A stretch of DNA of 64,000 nt from JASFWK01 sp050049355 (GTDB lineage Bacteria > Chloroflexota > Anaerolineae > B4-G1 > DUEL01). The number at the start of each line of letters is the position of its first letter. The stretch's first letter is position 1. Positions 17,369-25,696 of the stretch are shown in pieces. Made by a program: the position numbers and the translations under genes. Location: the NCBI GenBank assembly GCA_050049355.1, contig JASFWK010000001.1:1-64000 (forward strand), read 5' to 3'. The notes below the pieces were generated by a model, which saw only the letters and a list, made by a program, of their open reading frames with translations, did not search any database and was not told the DNA's origin.

Positions 17369-18316
17369 GGACGCACCCGGCGCTGCTATGTCCTTGCGCA
17401 CCACCGTATCCAACCAGAGCTTGTTGAACTTGTCGCCGTTCACTCGCGTCACCACCCACGTAGGGTCCCCGGCGGCGTCAATGCTCTGCAACAGCCAACC
17501 ATCCTTGATTTCCGATTTCAAAGGGATCTCACTGACCTCCACACCTTCATTCCAGCCCAGTGCGACGGCGCAAGCAAGCGGATCATGTTGGAAGTTGATG
17601 GTGTCTTCCGGCAGCTCCGCGCAAGTTTGCCCGTACTGTGCTTCGATGTTCTCGTCCTTGGCGAAGACCTCTGCTTGTCTGGCGAGGAGTCGAGCCAGGG
17701 GCCCTGACTGCCTCAGCAGTGGCAGATAGGCTCTCCTGAGCGAGGTCTCGACGGTCACTGACAATGGAACGAATGTGGGGTTAGAGTGCTTGATGACAGA
17801 GTATGCGGATTCAACATCCACTTGGATGTTCCAGTCCATGTGGTTGCCCCAGGCAGGGAACCCCTCTCTAGGAGGGAATACATATCCCCCCATGATGTGA
17901 AGCTTTGCCCGGTGTAGTATTCCTGGAGATTGCTCTTCCAGCAGAGCCAGATTCGTGAGAGGCCCAATTGCGGCAATAGTCGCGCCTTGCTCGATACTGT
18001 TCTTGAGCAACGATAGCGCTTCATTGAGCGAGGGTTGAATGGCAGGTATCGGTTCTGGCCAGTAGGCGTCTTCGTCTGGCAAGCCTTGCCAGGAGCGATA
18101 GCAGTCTAGAGAGGCCTCTGCACCAGCCGCGACCGGGATCTCTTCCCGATCGGCCAGGGTCAAGGCGTAGCGTGCAAAGCCGGCTCGTTTGCCTTTGTGC
18201 TCTGCAACTGTAGTGATGGCGAGCAGTTCAGTGTCGGGCCAATTGAGCACCATAGCCAAAGCGCACAGATCATCGATATCGCCACCTATGTCAGTATCGA
18301 GGTGTAGGTTCAGCAT
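17363..18316 (-). CDS. Inosine/uridine-preferring nucleoside hydrolase family protein
   Basis: 317 residues from the ATG at 18316; frame extends further upstream but with Arg-rich, non-native sequence. The N-terminus LHLDTDIGGDIDDLCALAMV is the calcium-binding DxDxGxDD-type motif of nucleoside hydrolases, with one inserted residue seen in a sub-group. GPLTNLALLEE and LHIMGGYVFPPR fit the family core (AxGPLTNxA, MGG), and NFQHDPLACAVALGW fits the C-terminal HDPLA motif. These enzymes split ribonucleosides into base and ribose, or act on related N-glycosides. Its stop codon lies in an attC-like element and it has wide non-coding flanks, so it may be a transferred cassette; that is inference. 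Confidence 0.82.
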   Translation of the reverse strand: MLNLHLDTDIGGDIDDLCALAMVLNWPDTELLAITTVAEHKGKRAGFARYALTLADREEIPVAAGAEASLDCYRSWQGLPDEDAYWPEPIPAIQPSLNEALSLLKNSIEQGATIAAIGPLTNLALLEEQSPGILHRAKLHIMGGYVFPPREGFPAWGNHMDWNIQVDVESAYSVIKHSNPTFVPLSVTVETSLRRAYLPLLRQSGPLARLLARQAEVFAKDENIEAQYGQTCAELPEDTINFQHDPLACAVALGWNEGVEVSEIPLKSEIKDGWLLQSIDAAGDPTWVVTRVNGDKFNKLWLDTVVRKDIAAPGASP

Positions 18317-18722
18317 GAGTGCTGCCTTCACACAGTACCAGCGCGCTCTCCGGCTGGTACCGCGGCCATTCCCAGGCGATTTCGAGGGCCATTGCCCGAG
18401 CGTGCCGGTTCCCGCCCCTGCTGATCCCCAGCTCTTGCGATCCGTCTCCGCTCTGATGGGCGGTCGGAGGGGAGTCCGCTGGGCGCGTCTACCTGACGGC
18501 GATGCCTTAACTCCCGCCAACAGTTGGTGCCGTACGCCTAACTGCAGGGCCGAGGAAATCCGTCACCAGTTGGAGGCGGCGTGCACAGGTAACCAAAGCG
18601 AGTGGATGATGGACGCGAGTTGAGCGACTCGGCAAGACAATTGCGAAACGACCCGTCCTCGCTGACCGGGTCAGCTTCAGTAAGGGGCCAGGCGCGCTCT
18701 ATCCCAACGTTGCACTGCTCGC
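18317..18722. other. Intergenic region, no gene recognised
   Basis: 406 bases between minus-strand genes. TCCCAACG at 18703-18710 repeats the octamer at the edge of the attC-like element at 17312, but no matching partner arm was found. No promoter of good quality was seen. Confidence 0.35.
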
Positions 18723-19130
18723 CTAGAATGTACTAGGCGGCCACTTGAGTACGAGCACTACAACGAGGATTGCCACGTTGATCAGAAGCCCGATTAGTCC
18801 CTTCTGCACTACAAGGTTCACACTTCCATCCCAGAACAGGATGACGATCGCTGTGGACAGCGCGGCTGACCCCACAACCACTGAGCGCCACCATTCCTGC
18901 CGGATGAGCAATCCTAGGCCGCCAGCAACAAACCCAATGGTAGCCAATACGTACAGCACACTGGCCACCAACCGTGCGGCTGCATCCCCAAGGAGGGGAG
19001 AGAAGATCCACGATCTTCCGGTCCAACCCATCTCTGGCTGGAATTCGATGAGCCTTTGACTCAACACGACGTACCACAAGTGGACCAGGCCGTGAAGCAC
19101 GACGAAAACACCGATCAGTAACCTAAGCAT
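18723..19130 (-). CDS. Small four-helix membrane protein, copy 1 of a tandem pair
   Basis: 135 residues with about four hydrophobic helices. Start at 19130 has GGGAGGAA upstream. Early HGLVHLWYV and later GDAAARLVASVLYVLATIGF, then WWRSVVVGSAAL and GLLINVAILVVVL. The same landmarks, in order, occur in the next gene upstream (19230-19604), so the two arose by an old duplication. No catalytic motif is visible; the length and helix count resemble DoxX-like or ABC-independent small membrane proteins, but I cannot place the family. The gap to its twin is about 100 bases, so they are probably co-transcribed. Confidence 0.65.
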   Translation of the reverse strand: MLRLLIGVFVVLHGLVHLWYVVLSQRLIEFQPEMGWTGRSWIFSPLLGDAAARLVASVLYVLATIGFVAGGLGLLIRQEWWRSVVVGSAALSTAIVILFWDGSVNLVVQKGLIGLLINVAILVVVLVLKWPPSTF

Positions 19131-19229
19131 GGATTCCTCCCTTACCGATCCGGTCACGCAGTTCTCGAATGCGACGGCGGGCTTCTGTGAAGGTAGCCCG
19201 TACCTGCGAATCAGCGGCGGGAATTACAC

Positions 19230-19604
19230 TCATGGCAACCAGCCCGTTTTCCTGTTCACCAGCAGAAATACGATGAGGGCTATGTTGATGAACAAACCAA
19301 ATCGCGCATCAGGCCAGCCGATAATGGAAAGAAGGAGGGAGAATACGGAAGTAGTCAAGGTTACTGACTGCCACCATTTGAGCCGCGCGCCCGTTCCGAT
19401 ACTTGAAGCCGCGAATGCAAGTGCCGAAGCTAGCCATAGAATGCCAACCAGTCGAATCCCCGCATCGCCGATATCGACGCTGCCTGCAAGGATAGTGGTG
19501 CTGTAGGGCATCTCTTCGAACGTCGCCAGTTCCCAGGATACGAGAAAGCCCGGTAGATGTGCGACGCCATGTCCGAATAGGATCAAAGCGAGAAGGATAT
19601 GCAT
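19230..19604 (-). CDS. Small four-helix membrane protein, copy 2 of a tandem pair
   Basis: 124 residues; the start at 19604 has AAGGAG nine bases upstream. Four hydrophobic segments. GHGVAHLPGFL near the N-terminus, GDAGIRLVGILWLASALAFA in the middle, then WWQSVTLTTSVFSLLLS and GLFINIALIVFLLVN line up with the downstream twin. The conserved His pair in the first helix (HGxxH) and the WWxSV loop suggest a shared function that is not recognised. It follows a larger unknown membrane protein by 112 bases. Confidence 0.65.
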   Translation of the reverse strand: MHILLALILFGHGVAHLPGFLVSWELATFEEMPYSTTILAGSVDIGDAGIRLVGILWLASALAFAASSIGTGARLKWWQSVTLTTSVFSLLLSIIGWPDARFGLFINIALIVFLLVNRKTGWLP

Positions 19605-19715
19605 TGTTCGGTTCTCCTTGCGCAGCATCTAGCTCGCCGCGTTGTGCGCACCGGTACTCGTAGATGTTTCGCCGGGCACTTGAGAACCCCTCAACCTATT
19701 ATAGCTTGATCTCAT

Positions 19716-20594
19716 CTACTCCCCGGGTGGTGCAGGAAGCAGGCTGCGATACATACGGATTCCAAGCCACAAGGTAGCCCCGGCCGCGGTCGCGAAGATA
19801 GCAAGTGGAACGATCTGCAGCGTGCCCTCGTAAGCCCACGCCGACAGCAGCATTGCGCAGATAGCTGCAGCCATTGCGAATGCCTTGACCACCACCGTCG
19901 AACTCAACAGATAGCCGGCTGCGCTTCCCCGCCACGCCGTCACACCCGTGAACAGCGCCAGCGGCACGATCAGCCCGAGGTCTAGGGCCTGAACCACGAA
20001 GGTTGTCTGCCCTTGCAGCACTCCCTCAATTTCCCCGCCCATAGCGGACAGAATCCGATTTAGCCACATGAACAGCAATACGGCCGCCACTAAGAAGCAG
20101 AGTACCGCCATGCCGCGCCTCGGGAACCTCTCTGAGAAACGTTCAGCCAGCCCGGCGAGCGGAATAGTCGAAACGATCCATACAATGGCTGTTAAGCTCA
20201 AGGCGTAGATCGCGATGAAGAGCAGGAACAGCGGTCCGAATGCCCACGTCACAGCATACATCAAGTATTGATAGAACAAGTAGCCGAAGATTCCCAGGGC
20301 AAACAACTTGCCGTGCAGTGAACCCTTGGCCAGGGCCGGAAGCCCCAACAGCAGCGCCGGAACCGCAAACACCAGAGTGAAGATATCCCACCCGATCCCT
20401 TCAGCGACGACGCGCACGGCGTTATATGCGTAGACACCCGTGGTCGCCATCTCGTAGTGCTCCCCACGCACGCTCGTGACCGGCTCGAAGGAGCCGTCAC
20501 CTCGCAGGAATAGGCCAGCCGCAGACGCAATGCCGGTGAGCAGAGCAATCACCAGGCACAGCCCAATGATCCCAATGCGTGATTTACCTTTCAC
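19716..20594 (-). CDS. Unknown polytopic membrane protein
   Basis: 292 residues beginning with GTG, supported by GGAGGT six bases upstream. About eight hydrophobic helices, the first being a signal-anchor-like IGIIGLCLVIALLTGIASAA. An extracytoplasmic loop after helix 1 (about 28-55) holds EPVTSVRGEHYEMATTGVYA. The helices are interrupted by a basic cytoplasmic loop (SERFPRRG). No transporter or enzyme signature was recognised. It precedes the tandem pair of small membrane proteins on the same strand, and the three could form a membrane-protein operon. Confidence 0.65.
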   Translation of the reverse strand: MKGKSRIGIIGLCLVIALLTGIASAAGLFLRGDGSFEPVTSVRGEHYEMATTGVYAYNAVRVVAEGIGWDIFTLVFAVPALLLGLPALAKGSLHGKLFALGIFGYLFYQYLMYAVTWAFGPLFLLFIAIYALSLTAIVWIVSTIPLAGLAERFSERFPRRGMAVLCFLVAAVLLFMWLNRILSAMGGEIEGVLQGQTTFVVQALDLGLIVPLALFTGVTAWRGSAAGYLLSSTVVVKAFAMAAAICAMLLSAWAYEGTLQIVPLAIFATAAGATLWLGIRMYRSLLPAPPGE

Positions 20595-20853
20595 CTATGT
20601 ACCTCCATTCCAGTTGGCTTAGGTGGAAGTTCTTTCACGTAGTCGCCTACCAGACTGAAGCCCCGGCCGCGCTGGGCGTGTGCTTCTGATCTTGTGGCCT
20701 CGGCTGCCTTCACTCGTCCTCGCCACCTGGGGCGGACTCTTGGCAGAGGCAGTGCCCCCATATCTGGCATTTCAAAGGGCGACACAGACCGATAGGTCTG
20801 GGGTCTCGCTGACACGTGGGTAGTCACCAGAAGTCCCTTGGGTTGACATCCGC

Positions 20854-22335
20854 TCACCCGGAGAGTTGGGCTGCTGGCTCCACCTTCACGAGCGCCAGGG
20901 AGGAGAGCAGGAACATCACGCCGTAGATGGCGAAGATGACCAGGTAACCTAGCCCGGGGCGAAGTGCGTTGAAGAAGTCCGCCATCGGCCCCCCGATGCC
21001 TGCTCCCACAATCCCGGCTCCCGCCCCGGCCAAGTTGGAGATGCCCAGGTAACGGCCTGGCTCCTCCGATGGTGCCAAGTCAGTCCCCAGCGCCCAGTTG
21101 GTGGCCATAAAGATCCCCGTGCCAGTGCCGATGATGCAGCCACTGACCAAGATGAGCGGGATGTTAGTGGAGAAGAGGAGTAGAAGCGTCCCGCCGGCCC
21201 CAATCAGTCCGGAGAGCGCCACCAGCCGCTTGCGGCCAATTCGATCCGCCAGGTAGCCACCCCCGAGGGCCGAGGGGAGCAGGAATAGGGCCACCACAGC
21301 GAGGAGCAGGGTGGTCATTGTAGCGGCCTTTGGCACGTGAAGGACATCGGCCAGGAAGTACTGGGCGAAGCCCTGGATAGAGCCCACTGCAGCCAGGAAC
21401 AAAAGACGGTTGATCACCCACCAGATGAAGACGGTCTGTTTGCGGGCCTCCCTCCCGATCCCTACCCAGGCTCCGAGGTAGACTCCCAAGAAGATGGATC
21501 CGGCCATACCGATCAGGCCGGCCAAACCCACCACTGCAACCTGTAGGCTGACCGCCCCTCCTCGCTCGACCAGCAACCTCCCGCTGGAGCGCACCATCCA
21601 GACCGCTCCTTGAGTGGTGGCGACGAAGATGGCGGTGAGAGCGACCAGGCGCAACAGTCGTCCCTTGATGGGTAGGGTGGGCTTCCTCCTCAGTGGCTCC
21701 TCATGGACGAAGAGGAGAGTGGCCAGCATTGTCAGGAGAAATGCGGCCATGATGATGCCGACAACTAGCCACACTTGTCCGGCGTCCACCAGGGGGCCGA
21801 CGAAGACGACCAAGAAGACGGGCAGCAGCTCCATAACCGCCTTGACCCCCGACGCCCGGCCGCGCTGATCCTCCGGCACAAGGTCGGGGATCAGTCCCTG
21901 CAAGGCGCCGTGCGCTACATTGGAGGAGGCTTGCAGGAGGATAATGCCTGAGAGCAGGATGACGTAGGCGGTGGTGACGCCGAAGTTGGACTGGAAGAAA
22001 CTGTCCAGTGACGAATTCACGAAGAGAGGCGATGCGCCGATGAGGAGCAGGAAGAGAAGGTCGAACATAGTGCCGGCGAAGATATAGGGCCTTCGTCGAC
22101 CCCAGCGGAGGGTGCTGCGGTCACTGAACATGCCCGCCATCGGCTGGACCATCATCGCCACCGCCAGCCCAACGACTCGAACGGTGGCCAGGTAGGTGTT
22201 CTTCTGATCCGATGGCACAAAGAGGGCTACCAGGTAGGGCAGAAGCACGGGGGTGATGATTCCCGCGGAGACGTTGAGCCCAAGCCAGTAGATATTGACT
22301 GCGATGTGATCGTACCAGCTAAGTCTCTTCTTCAT
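20854..22335 (-). CDS. MFS transporter, SLC45 / sugar:cation symporter-like
   Basis: 493 residues, about 12 helices. The loop after helix 2 reads SDRSTLRWGRRRPYIFAG, the hallmark of SLC45-type and GPH sugar symporters. DRIGRKRLVALSG is the equivalent loop in the second half. The start overlaps the end of the upstream hypothetical gene by 17 bases. The 12-helix form with this motif suggests uptake of a sugar or similar solute with a cation, but the direction and substrate are inferred only from family. It is the last gene of a three-gene run with a UPF0173 hydrolase. Confidence 0.87.
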   Translation of the reverse strand: MKKRLSWYDHIAVNIYWLGLNVSAGIITPVLLPYLVALFVPSDQKNTYLATVRVVGLAVAMMVQPMAGMFSDRSTLRWGRRRPYIFAGTMFDLLFLLLIGASPLFVNSSLDSFFQSNFGVTTAYVILLSGIILLQASSNVAHGALQGLIPDLVPEDQRGRASGVKAVMELLPVFLVVFVGPLVDAGQVWLVVGIIMAAFLLTMLATLLFVHEEPLRRKPTLPIKGRLLRLVALTAIFVATTQGAVWMVRSSGRLLVERGGAVSLQVAVVGLAGLIGMAGSIFLGVYLGAWVGIGREARKQTVFIWWVINRLLFLAAVGSIQGFAQYFLADVLHVPKAATMTTLLLAVVALFLLPSALGGGYLADRIGRKRLVALSGLIGAGGTLLLLFSTNIPLILVSGCIIGTGTGIFMATNWALGTDLAPSEEPGRYLGISNLAGAGAGIVGAGIGGPMADFFNALRPGLGYLVIFAIYGVMFLLSSLALVKVEPAAQLSG

Positions 22336-22813
22336 CGCGCTCGCTCTGTTCCTTGATGATCTCCTGGACCTCGCGCTCTAACTCCTCAGCTACAGCCAGG
22401 GCATCCAAGAGCATCCCCGCGGTCTCGGCGTCCTCCTCTGGACGGGTCTCCCAAGCCCCCTGTAGAGCTTCCTTCAGTTGTCCCAGGCTGCGCGATAGCC
22501 CGGTGATGACATCCTCGGCTGTCATCTCTCGGCTCGCCAGCTTGACGCGCGGACCGCTGAAGAGGCCCATCGCTTCCATATCTAACTCGATCTGAGCGGC
22601 AAGCTCTGGGTCCTCGAGGCCTTCGGTGTGGTTCACACCCTCCATAAACTCAAAGTGATCGTCCGCTTCGAGTCGAGAGTGGAAGTCCTCCAGGTCAAGG
22701 TCAAGGGCCAATCCGTCTCTCTGGAGCATCACCCACAGCTTCTTCACTGGGACGTAGAAATCGGGATCGGCCTCCAGGATCTCCGTGATCCGTGCCAGGG
22801 TGGCCTTGTCCAT
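22319..22813 (-). CDS. Hypothetical acidic protein
   Basis: 164 residues, strongly acidic and helical. Residues 1-60 (RITEILEADPDFYVPVKKLW and on) may be a small winged-helix-like domain; residues about 85-164 form long helices ending in EREVQEIIKEQSERDEEET. No cysteine cluster, signal or membrane segment. An AGGAG lies about 12 bases upstream of the ATG. It overlaps the MFS gene downstream by 17 bases and follows the UPF0173 hydrolase by 69 bases, so it is probably co-transcribed with both. I do not recognise a family. Confidence 0.65.
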   Translation of the reverse strand: MDKATLARITEILEADPDFYVPVKKLWVMLQRDGLALDLDLEDFHSRLEADDHFEFMEGVNHTEGLEDPELAAQIELDMEAMGLFSGPRVKLASREMTAEDVITGLSRSLGQLKEALQGAWETRPEEDAETAGMLLDALAVAEELEREVQEIIKEQSERDEEET

Positions 22814-22882
22814 AATGCTCGAGTGCTCCTTTCGGCGTCAGGCTCTTGCCGCGCAGGCTTGGGCAGGGATGCTCCTCACTGC

Positions 22883-23566
22883 CTACAGTGTCAAGCTCTC
22901 GCCAGGCTCCAGCGCCACTGCCTTGGCGTCGGTCTCCGCTTCCACCTTCGCGGCCCAGGCCTGGGGATCCTGCTGGATGACGTCGAAGGTGTTGTAGTGG
23001 ATGGGGATCACCCGCAGCGGCCGGAGCAGCTTCACCGCTCGCAGCGCGTCTTCTGGTCCCATAGTGAAGTTGTCGCCAATGGGCAGCACGGCCAAGTCGA
23101 TCCCCTCCTCGCCGATTAGTTTCATATCGTAGAAAAGCCCGGTATCGCAGGCCAAGTAGATCTTCTTCTCTTCCGCGGTGAGGAGGAAGCCACATGGATT
23201 GCCGCCGTAAGAGCCGTCGGGGAGGGCCGAGCCGTGGTGAGCGATGGTCAGCTTGAGATAGCCGAAGGGATAGTGGAACCCACCCCCGATATGCTGAGGG
23301 TGTACGTTGGCATGTCCCTGGGCTTGAAACCAGCTGCAGATCTCGAAGTTACTGATGACCAATGCGTCGGCGCGATGCGCGATTTCTAGAGCATCCCCCA
23401 CGTGGTCCCCGTGCCCGTGGGAAACCAGGATGGTGGTGGGAGCGAGCCGATCTGCGGAGATGGCGGCCAGCGGGTTATCGCTGAGGAAAGGGTCTACCAG
23501 CAGATGGTGCTGGCCTACCTCCAGGCCGATACAGGCATGGCCGTACCAGGTGACCTTGATGCTCAT
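22883..23566 (-). CDS. UPF0173 metal-dependent hydrolase (metallo-beta-lactamase fold)
   Basis: 227 residues, the standard size. The N-terminus KVTWYGHACIGLEV and the metal motif SHGHGDHVGDALEI (HxHxDH) define the UPF0173 / UlaG-like group. Further metal ligands appear in LTIAHHGSALPDG, LACDTGLFYDM and VIPIHYNTF. The family is uncharacterised in most bacteria; related UlaG opens an ascorbate-phosphate lactone. A promoter is visible just upstream (23603-23630). It heads a run with a hypothetical protein and a sugar-type MFS transporter, which might hint at a carbohydrate-derived substrate. Confidence 0.92.
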   Translation of the reverse strand: MSIKVTWYGHACIGLEVGQHHLLVDPFLSDNPLAAISADRLAPTTILVSHGHGDHVGDALEIAHRADALVISNFEICSWFQAQGHANVHPQHIGGGFHYPFGYLKLTIAHHGSALPDGSYGGNPCGFLLTAEEKKIYLACDTGLFYDMKLIGEEGIDLAVLPIGDNFTMGPEDALRAVKLLRPLRVIPIHYNTFDVIQQDPQAWAAKVEAETDAKAVALEPGESLTL

Positions 23567-23874
23567 CTCGACCTCCTTGTCCCTGAAGCGATAACTTGCC
23601 CCAGTATAGCACGAAGCAGCCTCAGGGCAAGGGAAGCCGCATATCGCGCCGCTCGGAGGCCTCCGAATTTTCGAGGGAAGGATACACTACCGCAAACGTC
23701 CCGGCCTCTCTGCTGGAGCGCAGTGAAGGGGAAGAATCCTGGCACTCTCTACCAGGTGGAATGACGCGGACCTTTGACAGGTGGAGACATTCAGGCTATG
23801 ATGCAGTAGGCTCACTCAACCAGACTGATGCGTCGATACTCGCTGAGGCTTGAGGGTGCCTTCTTCCTTGATAG
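23567..23874. promoter_or_regulatory. Divergent promoter region between UPF0173 hydrolase and ABC exporter
   Basis: Minus strand: TTGCCC (23630-23625), 16 bases, TATACT (23608-23603) with an extended TGC before the -10, reading into the hydrolase. Plus strand: TTGACA (23774-23779), 17 bases, TATGAT (23797-23802), reading into the ABC exporter genes with a leader of about 65 bases. Nothing else was recognised in the 308 bases. Confidence 0.65.
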
Positions 23875-25668
23875 ATGCCTATGACTGTGAGCGAATTCGC
23901 CATAGACCAAGATTGGCAGTCGGATCGAAGTGGCCCGGCGCGCTGGATTCTTTCGCACGTGCTTCGGCACTGGCCAATCGCCCTGGGATTGCTTGGGGGC
24001 GCTCTAGGCAACGCTGCGCTGGCGGCGGCCATGCCTATCTTCACAGGCCGTGCCTTCGACGCGGTGATGGCTACCCCTCCTGACCTGTGGGGGTTGGGGG
24101 TGTCGGCCGGACTGGTGGCCGGGTCCCAATTGATACGAGGCATGCTCCAGCTGGGACGCAACTTCTCCGCTGAGACCCTGGGCCAGAGGCTTGAGCGGGA
24201 CATCCGTGACGAATTGTACGTCAGCCTCATCGGCAAGAGCATGTCGTTCCACGACATGAGGCCTACGGGCGATCTGATGGCCCGTGCCGCTAACGATGTA
24301 CGCGAGGTCAACTTGATGTTCAACCCCGGCCTCAACATGGTGATTGGGTCGGCCAACTTCCTCTTCATGCCGATCTTTGTCGCTCCATCCATTCATCCCC
24401 AGCTCGTCCTGATACCCTTGGCTTACCTTCTGATCTACTTCTTCATGGTACGGAGTTATCTGCGGCAGCTGCGCCCGGCCGCTGAACGGATCCGCCGCGA
24501 GTTCGGCCGGATGAACACTCGATTGGCTGAGGCGATCGAGGGCGTTGAGACGGTGAAGGGGGCAGCCCAGGAGGAACGCGAGATCAAGGGCTTCATCCGG
24601 GCGGTCGGCGATTGGCGTGATGCCTATTTAGCTCAAGCGGACATCGAGGCGCGCTTCATCCCGCTCCTGCTGCTGGGATTGCTCCAGGCGACTGGCCTCC
24701 TGCACAGCTTGCTGCTCTTCCGAGCTGGAGGTATCGGCGTGGGCGATGTCGTCTCCTTCAACGGGTTGCTGCTGCTCTTTGGCTTCCCGACCTTTGCGGC
24801 GCAGTTTGCCTATTCGCGCGTCTCGTCTGGTGTGGCCAGCGCACGACGCATTCTGGAGTTGATAAACGCCAGGACTGAATTGGGTCATAACCCCAAGGGC
24901 CATGAGGCTCCTATGCAAGGGGAGGTAGTTTTCGAGGAGGTCACCTTCTGCTACACAGACTCTCGTCAGGGATGTCAGCTTGGGGAGGAAGAGGTGACGC
25001 TGGAGGAGATCGGTTTTCGAGTCGAACCGGGGCAGACGGTGGCCATCGTCGGGCAGACCGGCTCTGGCAAGAGCACCATAGCCAAGCTGATCAACCGCAC
25101 CTACGATGTGGATGAAGGTAGGTTGCTGGTAGACGGGGTAGATGTGCGTGATTGGAACTTGGAGGCACTCCGTAGTCAGATCTCGGTCATTGAGCAGGAT
25201 ATCTTCCTCTTCTCGCGCACTATTGGTGAGAACATCTCCTTTGGCTGCCGCGAAGCGACCCCCGAGGAGATTGAGGCGGCGGCGCGGGCGGCTCAGGCGC
25301 ATGATTTCATCACCAGTTTCGAGAATGGTTACGACACGGTCATCGGCGAGCGGGGTGTCACGCTGTCCGGTGGGCAGCGGCAGCGCTTGGCGCTGGCGCG
25401 TGCCTTCTTGACGGAGCCGTCGATCTTGATCCTGGACGATGCGACAAGCGCGATAGACAGCGAGACTGAGGACCGCATCCAGCGTGCCATTGAGCGCGCC
25501 TCGGCGGGACGCACGACTTTCCTGATCACCCATCGACTTTCGCAGATCCGGTGGTCCGACCTCATCATCGTGCTGCGCAAAGGGCGTGTGGCAGCGGTCG
25601 GTACTCACGAGCAGCTGCTGCGTGAGTCGCCGGCGTACAGGAACATCTTCACACGGTATGAAAGGTAG
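23875..25668 (+). CDS. ABC exporter half-transporter with degenerate catalytic Glu
   Basis: 597 residues: six-helix ABC membrane domain (about 30-330) then a nucleotide-binding domain. Walker [10 protein letters not shown] near residue 392, intact signature [15 protein letters not shown] near 496, Walker [12 protein letters not shown] near 515, H-loop ITHRLSQ. The residue after the Walker B Asp is Asp instead of the catalytic Glu. It is 28 bases upstream of a second half-transporter, so the pair forms a heterodimer of the TM287/288 or BmrCD kind with one weak ATP site. Start at 23875; an ATG two codons later is equally possible and neither has a clear Shine-Dalgarno. Substrate unknown, likely a drug or lipid. 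Confidence 0.92.
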   Translation: MPMTVSEFAIDQDWQSDRSGPARWILSHVLRHWPIALGLLGGALGNAALAAAMPIFTGRAFDAVMATPPDLWGLGVSAGLVAGSQLIRGMLQLGRNFSAETLGQRLERDIRDELYVSLIGKSMSFHDMRPTGDLMARAANDVREVNLMFNPGLNMVIGSANFLFMPIFVAPSIHPQLVLIPLAYLLIYFFMVRSYLRQLRPAAERIRREFGRMNTRLAEAIEGVETVKGAAQEEREIKGFIRAVGDWRDAYLAQADIEARFIPLLLLGLLQATGLLHSLLLFRAGGIGVGDVVSFNGLLLLFGFPTFAAQFAYSRVSSGVASARRILELINARTELGHNPKGHEAPMQGEVVFEEVTFCYTDSRQGCQLGEEEVTLEEIGFRVEPGQTVAIVGQTGSGKSTIAKLINRTYDVDEGRLLVDGVDVRDWNLEALRSQISVIEQDIFLFSRTIGENISFGCREATPEEIEAAARAAQAHDFITSFENGYDTVIGERGVTLSGGQRQRLALARAFLTEPSILILDDATSAIDSETEDRIQRAIERASAGRTTFLITHRLSQIRWSDLIIVLRKGRVAAVGTHEQLLRESPAYRNIFTRYER

Positions 25669-25696
25669 ACGGCAGGCAGCGGACGGCTTCTGAGCT

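Noticed and set aside
17241..17459. Small minus-strand protein of 72 residues
   Set aside because: It overlaps the nucleoside hydrolase end and the attC-like structure, and has composition of translated palindromes.
18535..18625. Second attC-like site (GCCTAAC to GTTGAGC, 91 bases)
   Set aside because: The interior is not palindromic and no L-like pair could be found.
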